Shown one piece after another: positions 56,362 to 64,000 of a stretch of DNA of 64,000 nucleotides. The translations under genes and the position numbers were made by a program. Position 1 is the stretch's first letter; every line of letters begins with the position of its first letter. Where the stretch lies: assembly GCF_003076595.1 (NCBI RefSeq), contig NZ_CP025785.1:650398-714397 (forward strand). The letters run 5' to 3'. The stretch comes from Candidatus Borreliella tachyglossi. GTDB lineage: Bacteria; Spirochaetota; Spirochaetia; Borreliales; Borreliaceae. Under the pieces are notes generated by a model. It ran no database searches. It saw nothing but the letters and a program-made list of their open reading frames with translations, and had not been told where the DNA came from.

Positions 56362-58062
56362 CTACTGATGGCTATTTATTTTCATCTTTTTTATGTTTGG
56401 ATAAAAGAGTAGATTTTTTATTTTTGAATTTATCTTTATTTTATTGTCGAAATTATTATTCATTGGGAGCAATAATAGATTTAAACTCAAAGAATAATTT
56501 TTCAAATCCTCAGATTTTACTCTATTGTAAGAGCCTCCTATATTTAAGATGAACCATCTCTTAGAGCTTCTTTTTTCAATTTTATAATTGATCGTATATA
56601 TAATATATTTTTCAATATTTAAGAAACTGATAAAGAAGTTGCTGCTTTGATCGCTTCCCTTAGATATTAAAAATTCTGTGCCATTAATATATCCTTTAAT
56701 ATCTTTTTTGGTTTCAATGATTTTTTCATAAGTGTCAGAGTCATTGTATCGTGCAGTAATTTTCAAGTATGTTCCTTTGTCAACTTCGAAGATAGGTATC
56801 TCTAAACTTGAATATTCAAGTAAATCATTGATATTACCTATCTTTAGATTTTTATTGTCAAAAGTCAGAGTAGAGGGCCATACTATTTTGATTGATATAA
56901 AAAAGCTTGCCAGACTTTCATCTAGAAAAAAATCAAGTATTGATTTTTCTTGTGTATCGAAATTTAAGTATTGCCTAACTCCTAAAATATTTTCATTTGA
57001 AAATGAGAAAGAACTTTCAATAGCTGGTTCTAGGGTGATATCTTTTTTTGATGAAAATTTGAGGTAAGTTTTGCAAGAATCTAGAAATTCAGCATTTCTC
57101 TCTTTGTGTTTTATTTTACTCAGCTTTCCTGCTTCGAATTTCACATGATATTTTTCATGGGATAATGTAAAATTGCCTTCCATGTTGTATTCAAGATTTT
57201 TACTTGTAATAGGTTCTAAGTTTGTTAAATGATTTTCAAAATTTTTATTAATTAAAAATTCCTTTAGTGAATTTTCATTTATTTGGTATTCTTTTAGTCT
57301 TTTGTTTTGAAATTGTAATATTAATCCTTGATCTTTTAATGAGTTAAACTCTGGGATCTCTAAGAGTTCTGTGGCTATTTTTATGCCTTCTAGATTTTGT
57401 ATCTTCGTGCTGTAAAAGTTGGTATCTAGTTCTTTTAAAGATAGTAGAAAGTTCTTTAAGTCTTGATTGTTATAAATATCTTTAATTTCATGAAAATAAA
57501 TAAGTGTGCCTATGTTTTTCTTTCGTATTTCGGGTTCTTGGATTTCTGATAGGAATTGGCAGTTATTTTTATAAAAAACTAAATACTTTTTATTATTTCT
57601 TGCATATCTTACTCCTTCTATGTAGTTAAAATTAAGTTTCCTATACAGTTCAAGCACTCTCTTTCTTCTTTTTTCCATGTTGTATATGTAAAATATGGGC
57701 GGAGTATCTTTAAATAGGTCTTTGTAACCGCTACTAAATGGATTCTTTAAAGCCCAATATAAATCTACATGTATTTCATCATGTAGCATGTATTCATGAG
57801 GGCTTCCACTGTATGTGCTTGGGATATAAATATCTTCATTGTTTTGAAGTCTTTTAAAGAACCATTCGTGTAGTTCTGGATTTAATTTTAGTTTTTCAAA
57901 AAAATATGTTGGGAATGTCCAATGTATCTTATAGCTTAGATGTTTATTTTCAATTAAATATTTCGCATTTGATAAGATAGAATATAATTTACCTTCAGCA
58001 AATGCCGTAATTGAGATAATAACAATATAGGTTTTGGAGTATCTAAATTTTCTAAACAACAT
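56362..58062 (-). CDS. Large protein of unknown function, possible GH57/38-like N-terminus
   Basis: A 566-residue, Lys/Asn-rich protein. The N-terminal 135 residues (for example STYSGSPHEYMLHDEIHVDL, NPFSSGYKDLFKD) recall the first part of GH57/GH38-type catalytic domains, with conserved-looking His and Asp/Glu, but the similarity is from memory and unproved. The remainder is beta-rich (residues 330-560). An old database label of serine/threonine kinase finds no support: no P-loop or HRD/DFG motifs are seen. The N-terminus has one hydrophobic stretch (TYIVIISITAFAEG) that could be a signal. It lies upstream of bosR on the same strand, 79 bases away. Confidence 0.6.
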   Translation of the reverse strand: MLFRKFRYSKTYIVIISITAFAEGKLYSILSNAKYLIENKHLSYKIHWTFPTYFFEKLKLNPELHEWFFKRLQNNEDIYIPSTYSGSPHEYMLHDEIHVDLYWALKNPFSSGYKDLFKDTPPIFYIYNMEKRRKRVLELYRKLNFNYIEGVRYARNNKKYLVFYKNNCQFLSEIQEPEIRKKNIGTLIYFHEIKDIYNNQDLKNFLLSLKELDTNFYSTKIQNLEGIKIATELLEIPEFNSLKDQGLILQFQNKRLKEYQINENSLKEFLINKNFENHLTNLEPITSKNLEYNMEGNFTLSHEKYHVKFEAGKLSKIKHKERNAEFLDSCKTYLKFSSKKDITLEPAIESSFSFSNENILGVRQYLNFDTQEKSILDFFLDESLASFFISIKIVWPSTLTFDNKNLKIGNINDLLEYSSLEIPIFEVDKGTYLKITARYNDSDTYEKIIETKKDIKGYINGTEFLISKGSDQSSNFFISFLNIEKYIIYTINYKIEKRSSKRWFILNIGGSYNRVKSEDLKNYSLSLNLLLLPMNNNFDNKIKINSKIKNLLFYPNIKKMKINSHQ

Positions 58063-58167
58063 AAGAAGTCTTTATATAAGAAGTATATATTAGATTAGTA
58101 AAAATGGTGTTTATTTTGTAGCAAATTATTGTTGTAGTAGTGTCTAGACTTTTCTGTAATTTTAGTC

Positions 58168-58196
58168 TTGATTAATGAATGAAAAAATTTTATATT
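58168..58196 (+). promoter_or_regulatory. Promoter candidate for groEL
   Basis: TTGATT (58168-58173), a 17-bp spacer and TATATT (58191-58196), with a second -10-like TATAAT at 58231. The leader would be about 80 bases or less. No CIRCE element (TTAGCACTC inverted repeat) or other palindrome is seen before the gene. Confidence 0.45.
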
Positions 58197-58227
58197 CTTA
58201 TAGTAATATATATGAAGTTTATGCTAA

Positions 58228-59910
<1,683 letters not shown>

Positions 59911-59972
59911 GGTTGTTTTGACTTTGGATTTTTCCTTTAGTTGAGATACTTATAATGTTAAGGAGCTAGATT

Positions 59973-60269
59973 TTGAGTGAAAATGAGTTTATGTTTTGCA
60001 TAGGATATGATGGCTCTAAGGCAATAATAGATAAGGAGCTCTTAAGGCAACATAAAGGAAAGAGCGTGGAAGAACTTTTTGAGCTTGGACTTTATAGAAG
60101 TGCTTTTAGTAGAGCTCTTTATAGAGATGATGATACTCTCATTGAGTATTTGATTGAAGGGTATAATAAGATTAGTAAATCTAATTATGGTAAAAAAGAG
60201 GAGCTTAAGCTCCTCTTTGGGGTAGTCTATCCAGATGATATAGCTAAGATAAAAGTTATTTATGTTTAA
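59973..60269 (+). CDS. Small conserved protein of unknown function
   Basis: A 98-residue protein with a TTG start seven bases after AAGGAG (59960-59965). It is acidic, without signal peptide or membrane segment (FMFCIGYDGSKAIIDKELL, FELGLYRSAFSRALY). It lies 15 bases before yajC and 62 after groEL. I do not recognise a domain. Its position between groEL and the Sec genes is conserved in Borrelia as far as I recall. A role in protein folding or secretion is only suggested by position. Confidence 0.72.
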   Translation: MSENEFMFCIGYDGSKAIIDKELLRQHKGKSVEELFELGLYRSAFSRALYRDDDTLIEYLIEGYNKISKSNYGKKEELKLLFGVVYPDDIAKIKVIYV

Positions 60270-60284
60270 AGGTTAGGAGATTTT

Positions 60285-60593
60285 ATGTTTTTATTACAAG
60301 AATTTAGCCATAGTAGTAGTTTTTTTAGGAGCTTGTTAGTTTTTGTCCCCGTAATTGCTATATTTTGGTTTTTAGTAATATCTCCTCAGCGCAAAGAAGA
60401 AAAGAAAAAGCGGGAAATGATAGCAAATCTTAAAAAGGGTGATAAGGTGTTAACGATAGGTGGGATTTTTGGGGTTGTCAAGAAGATTAGTGATTCTGAG
60501 GTTGTGCTTGAGCTTAATCCAACTTCTGAGGCAAAATTTATAAAAACCTCAATTGAAAAAGTGATTTCTGAAAAAATTGAAGATAAAAATTAA
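60285..60593 (+). CDS. yajC: Sec translocon accessory protein YajC
   Basis: A 102-residue protein with one membrane segment (SLLVFVPVIAIFWFLVISPQ) followed by the YajC signature KKREMIANLKKGDKVLTIGG and GVVKKISDSEVVLELN. The cytoplasmic domain follows the single membrane helix. It associates with SecDF and is encoded just upstream of secD. AGGAG lies six bases before the ATG. Confidence 0.95.
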   Translation: MFLLQEFSHSSSFFRSLLVFVPVIAIFWFLVISPQRKEEKKKREMIANLKKGDKVLTIGGIFGVVKKISDSEVVLELNPTSEAKFIKTSIEKVISEKIEDKN

Positions 60594-60652
60594 GGCGTTA
60601 GAAAGCAATTAATATGACATTTTAAATTAACATATATTAAAGGTGTACCAAA

Positions 60653-62413
60653 ATGAATAAAGCCTCTAAATTTATATTAATATTATTTGTAACATCTTTT
60701 GCTTATCTTTTAATATCTCCTACTTTGAAGTGGTATTTTTTTACTGAGGATGAAGATAAGAGAATCAGTTCATATTCAAAGGAAGCTTTAAAGGATCATT
60801 CTAAGAAGAGGGCTCTTGATTCTCTTGTTAGACTTAAAGAATTATATCAAAAAGATCCAGATGCCCAGATTCCAGATGATTTGAAGTATTTGATTCCAGT
60901 TGCACAAAATAACTATAAGATTTATGGAAAGGATTTCCCTAGGTCTTTAAATGTCAAGGTTTTGCGGGATGGATTTTTGACAGATTCTGATATTGAAGAG
61001 CTTAGTCTTGAGATTTATAGATACTATGAGAATATAAAGCTTAATAAGAACAGAATAATACAGCTTGGACTTGACTTGTCTGGAGGCATGAGTATTACTA
61101 TTTCGCTTGATTATTCAGGTCTTGAACAGAGATTGGGACGAGCTTTGAGTTCTTTAGAAAGAGAAGAATCGGTTGAGCGTACTATGCAAATACTGAAAGA
61201 GAGGGTAGACACTTTTGGACTTACGGAGCCTAAGATTACAAGAGAAGCGGGTGGAAATAAAATTTTCTTAGATATTCCGGGGGAGAGGGACGAACAGCGC
61301 GTTGATTCTCTTTTAAGTGGCAAGGGCAATTTAACTTTTTATGTCGTTGATGATGAGTCTACTTCTGTGCTTAATTCTAAAATATTAGAAGCTGGTCCTC
61401 TTTTCTCTATTTTTGATATTAGAGATAGCATGGTACTTGGGGAGAATAAGAAAATTTTTCCATGGTATGTTAAAGATGCTTATGGTGTTGATGATGAGTC
61501 TGCGGTTCGTTATTACGTTGTTGATTCTAGTGTTGGGAATTCTTTTGATGGTACCCATATTAGGGATGCTGGGGTTTCTAGCGACCATGGAACCGGTAGA
61601 GATATGGTTACATTTAATTTAGATAATGAAGGAAGTGAGAAATTTTTTGGATTTACTCAAAAGAATATCGGAAAAGCTTTGGCTGTAGTTATGGAGGGGA
61701 AGATTAAATCCGTAGCGAGCATTAATTATGCTATTGCAGGTGGAAATGTTTCAATTCAAGGGGATTCTTTTGATAAAAAGGAAGCCAATGAGTTGGCACT
61801 TGTTTTTAAAACAGCGGCTTTTCCAGTTGAAATAAAAATAGATGATCTTAGAGTTATTGGTCCTACTGTTGGAGAGAAGACGGTTGAGAGTGGAATAAAA
61901 GCATCTTTACTTGCGCTTGTGTTGGTTTTTCTGTTTATGTTGATTTATTACAAGGTAAGTGGCTTTGTAGCAGGATTTTCATTGGTGGTTTATAACTTAT
62001 TATTAATACTAGCGATTCTATCAGCCTTTAACTTTACTTTAACTCTTACAAGTATTGCAGGCCTTGTGTTAACTATGGGTATGGCTGTTGACATTAACAT
62101 AATTATTTACGAGCGGATTAAGGAAGAAATGAGAAATGGTCGAAAATTTGAGAGAGCCTTTGAGGATGGGTTTAAGAAAGCTTTTTGGTCAATAATGGAT
62201 TCAAATGTTACCACTTTTATTGCTGTGCTTTTTTTGACTCTTCTTGGAACGGGAACCATTCAAGGTTTTGCATGGTCTTTGTCTGTAGGAATTGTCGCAT
62301 CGCTGTTTAGTAGTTTAGTCTTTTCAAGGTTTATTTTGGAATTTATCGTTTCTTTTAGTAAGAGCAAATTTGTAAGTATCTCTTGGAGTTCAAAGTATGC
62401 AAAAAGTGTTTAA
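60653..62413 (+). CDS. secD: Protein translocase subunit SecD
   Basis: A 586-residue membrane protein. An N-terminal membrane segment is followed by a large periplasmic region (LGLDLSGGMSI, RVDTFGLTEPKI, FLDIPGERDEQRV, TFNLDNEGSEKFF) and a cluster of five membrane segments at the C-terminus (ALVLVFLFMLIYYKVSGFVA, TSIAGLVLTMGMAVDINIIIYERIKEEM). SecDF uses proton motive force to pull exported chains across the membrane. It overlaps secF by 17 bases. Confidence 0.96.
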   Translation: MNKASKFILILFVTSFAYLLISPTLKWYFFTEDEDKRISSYSKEALKDHSKKRALDSLVRLKELYQKDPDAQIPDDLKYLIPVAQNNYKIYGKDFPRSLNVKVLRDGFLTDSDIEELSLEIYRYYENIKLNKNRIIQLGLDLSGGMSITISLDYSGLEQRLGRALSSLEREESVERTMQILKERVDTFGLTEPKITREAGGNKIFLDIPGERDEQRVDSLLSGKGNLTFYVVDDESTSVLNSKILEAGPLFSIFDIRDSMVLGENKKIFPWYVKDAYGVDDESAVRYYVVDSSVGNSFDGTHIRDAGVSSDHGTGRDMVTFNLDNEGSEKFFGFTQKNIGKALAVVMEGKIKSVASINYAIAGGNVSIQGDSFDKKEANELALVFKTAAFPVEIKIDDLRVIGPTVGEKTVESGIKASLLALVLVFLFMLIYYKVSGFVAGFSLVVYNLLLILAILSAFNFTLTLTSIAGLVLTMGMAVDINIIIYERIKEEMRNGRKFERAFEDGFKKAFWSIMDSNVTTFIAVLFLTLLGTGTIQGFAWSLSVGIVASLFSSLVFSRFILEFIVSFSKSKFVSISWSSKYAKSV

Positions 62414-63296
62414 TTTTTTAAAATATGGCAATAAAGTTATAGTAATTAGTATTTTTGCGATTTTTTTGGGCTTTATTTATACTTTTATGCAATATGGTGG
62501 ATATAATTGGGGGATAGATTTTTCTTCAGGAGTTAATATTAACTTGGTAATAGATAAGTTAGGTATTAAAGATGATGAGATAAAAAGGATACTATCCTCA
62601 GTTTATAAAACATTTGATGTTAATGAAATTATTTCAAATGAGCTTTCTGGAAGCCATTTTTCTATTAGAGTGAAGTCAGATATTACTGATTATGCCTTAA
62701 AAAAGGATATTCAAGGCACTTTAATTGCTCGATTAGAGACAGAGTATGGAGCTAATGTTGAAATTCTCGATTCTTATTTTATTGATTCAAGCTTTTCATC
62801 TACTTTAAGGAGCAAATCGATGTTATTGGTTTTTTTAACATTTGCACTTATTTTAGGTTATGTGGCCTTAAGATTTAGGTTGAGTTATGCTGTTGCGTCA
62901 ATATTTGCAACAATGCATGATATATTTTTTGTAGTTGCTTTTTTAGGAATATTTAGGATAGAAATAAATAGTTCAATCATTGTTTCAATGTTGACGATTA
63001 TTGGTTATTCTTTAAATGATACTATAATTATTTTTGATAGAATTAGAGAGAATTTTAGAAATCTTACAGGAACTTCATTCTTAAATGTTGTAAACATAAG
63101 TATTAAGCAAACGCTGTCAAGAACTATTTTGACATCTATTACGACATTTGTTGCTGTGCTCTCTATTTATGTGTTTACTGAGGGCGCTATAAAGGACTTT
63201 TCTTTAATATTTATGGTAGGTGTGGTTGTTGGTACTTATTCTTCAATGTTTATAGCAGCCCCTATTCTTTTAAGTCTTTATAAAAAGATTAAATAA
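62397..63296 (+). CDS. secF: Protein translocase subunit SecF
   Basis: A 299-residue protein with six membrane segments; the first periplasmic part carries GGYNWGIDFSSGVNINL, and the membrane cluster shows VSMLTIIGYSLNDTIIIFDRIRENF, the conserved SecF signature. The start codon lies within the secD end (17-base overlap), giving translational coupling and equal amounts of the two subunits. Confidence 0.96.
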   Translation: MQKVFNFLKYGNKVIVISIFAIFLGFIYTFMQYGGYNWGIDFSSGVNINLVIDKLGIKDDEIKRILSSVYKTFDVNEIISNELSGSHFSIRVKSDITDYALKKDIQGTLIARLETEYGANVEILDSYFIDSSFSSTLRSKSMLLVFLTFALILGYVALRFRLSYAVASIFATMHDIFFVVAFLGIFRIEINSSIIVSMLTIIGYSLNDTIIIFDRIRENFRNLTGTSFLNVVNISIKQTLSRTILTSITTFVAVLSIYVFTEGAIKDFSLIFMVGVVVGTYSSMFIAAPILLSLYKKIK

Positions 63297-63305
63297 ATGT
63301 TTTGT

Positions 63306-63311
63306 TATAAT
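63306..63311 (+). promoter_or_regulatory. TATAAT box immediately upstream of the last gene
   Basis: A perfect -10 hexamer ends seven bases before the ATG at 63319. No ribosome site and no convincing -35. It fits a leaderless transcript, like dacA, pncB and rbgA. Confidence 0.35.
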
Positions 63312-63318
63312 ATATGAT

Positions 63319-64000
63319 ATGAAGTTTTTTGATTTTGGATCGTTGGGGTTTTATAGGTTTTTTGACTTTCAAAAACATCTAAATTTCAGTATTTTTAGGT
63401 ATAGTTTAATAAATTATTATTCTTATAAAGAACAATCGAGCCTTATTAATGATGCTAATTTGCTTAAAGGTAAGATTGTATTTTTGGATAAAATTCATAA
63501 GGATATCATTAAGATTGTTAGTAATTCTTTAAAATCAAATGAGAGCTTAGATGTTAATAAAAATATATTTGATGATACTTTGGTAACTGTTAAAAATCTA
63601 ATAAAAAAATATTATCCAGAATCAGAGTTTTTAGACTTGGAATATGGGGTTTTGCTGAATGATGAAGATGGTTTTAATAAATTTTTAGATAAACTTAGAT
63701 ATTTAAATTTCAGAGTAGATCTTAAGCAAAAAATTGAAGGATTTGATAAAATGAGTAAGACTCCATACTCTTGTATAAAGATTGCTACCTTTTTTATTCA
63801 GGAAGAATTTTTAGAAAGACTTGCAAATACACTTGATTTCTTTTCCAATGAAGCTAATAATAATAATTTGGATTTAATCAATAAAGAAATTGGTGAGTAT
63901 TATAAAAAAGTAGAGCAGGTTAAAATAAGCGAGCATATTAAAGATACGCATAAAAAGTTTATTATAGAACATACAAAAGAAAAAATATCAAAAATCATGA
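63319..64000 (+). CDS. Unrecognised protein, 3' part beyond window
   Basis: The frame opens at ATG 63319 (MKFFDFGSLGFYRFFDFQKH) and continues for 227 codons to the window edge. The visible part is Lys/Asn/Glu-rich and helical by composition, with likely coiled-coil stretches after residue 60 (IHKDIIKIVSNSLKSN, NKEIGEYYKKVEQVK). No signal peptide or catalytic motif is seen. It follows secF by 22 bases. In other Borrelia a gene of unknown function stands here before a DnaJ-type gene (from memory). It is probably cytosolic. Confidence 0.7.
   Translation, partial: MKFFDFGSLGFYRFFDFQKHLNFSIFRYSLINYYSYKEQSSLINDANLLKGKIVFLDKIHKDIIKIVSNSLKSNESLDVNKNIFDDTLVTVKNLIKKYYPESEFLDLEYGVLLNDEDGFNKFLDKLRYLNFRVDLKQKIEGFDKMSKTPYSCIKIATFFIQEEFLERLANTLDFFSNEANNNNLDLINKEIGEYYKKVEQVKISEHIKDTHKKFIIEHTKEKISKIM

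Overview
The window is a 64-kb piece of a spirochaete chromosome of the genus Borrelia (sensu lato). The DNA is strongly AT-rich, coding density is very high, and tRNA genes are scattered. The gene order (p66, lctP, dacA, cheD-like, pepD, tig-clpP-clpX-lon, rpsD ... recDBC, pncB, zwf, nhaC x2, potDCBA, nanE-ptsG, bosR, groEL, yajC-secD-secF) is, from memory, the conserved order of B. burgdorferi loci BB0603 to about BB0654. The P66 fragment is clearly related to, but well diverged from, the Lyme-group protein. This favours a relapsing-fever or related lineage, as an inference only. I see no plasmid-type genes, transposons, CRISPR arrays, prophage or rRNA genes.

Layout. 1-2641 (minus): outer-membrane porin P66 (cut by the window edge) and lactate permease. 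2718-5976 (plus): a DacA-type peptidase, a CheD-like deamidase, a 27-codon remnant of a UvrD/PcrA helicase, and dipeptidase PepD. 6075-6464: four tRNAs (His, Arg, Leu, Gly). 6506-12150: protein quality-control operon tig-clpP-clpX-lon. 12192-16602: a tiny basic protein, rpsD with initiator tRNA, a CDF-type metal transporter with a GNAT-like N-terminus, cytidine deaminase and the c-di-AMP phosphodiesterase DhhP. 16592-29717: GH3 glycosidase, DJ-1-like protein, mfd-ackA, a LysM amidase, RNase M5 with aminopeptidase, and a lipoprotein. 29759-32614: divergent fructose PTS and 1-phosphofructokinase. 32816-42898: tRNA-Asp and the leftward pncB-recC-recB-recD operon. 43078-47575: glucose-6-phosphate dehydrogenase and two tandem NhaC antiporters. 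47624-51342: spermidine/putrescine ABC operon potABCD. 51435-58062: RbgA GTPase, nanE-ptsG, bosR with a lipase-like hydrolase, and a large protein of unknown function. 58282-64000: groEL, a small conserved protein, yajC-secD-secF, and the start of an unrecognised gene.

Biology. The genes fit a host-dependent fermenter that imports sugars by PTS, makes ATP by glycolysis with acetate kinase, and takes up lactate, polyamines and nicotinate instead of making them. It has a compact repair set (RecBCD, Mfd). BosR and DhhP are regulators tied to redox, virulence and c-di-AMP in Borrelia.

No wholly new multigene system was found. The unusual signals are small. They are: a helicase gene reduced to its Q motif beside a 25-bp perfect-stem palindrome; genes whose only plausible start is CTG (RNase M5) or ATT (nanE); a five-codon leader ORF coupled to the second nhaC; four genes with a TATAAT box 6-8 nt before ATG and no usable Shine-Dalgarno sequence (possible leaderless mRNAs); a double palindrome between fruA and fruK; two tandem intergenic duplications; and a His-rich CDF transporter fused to a GNAT-like domain.
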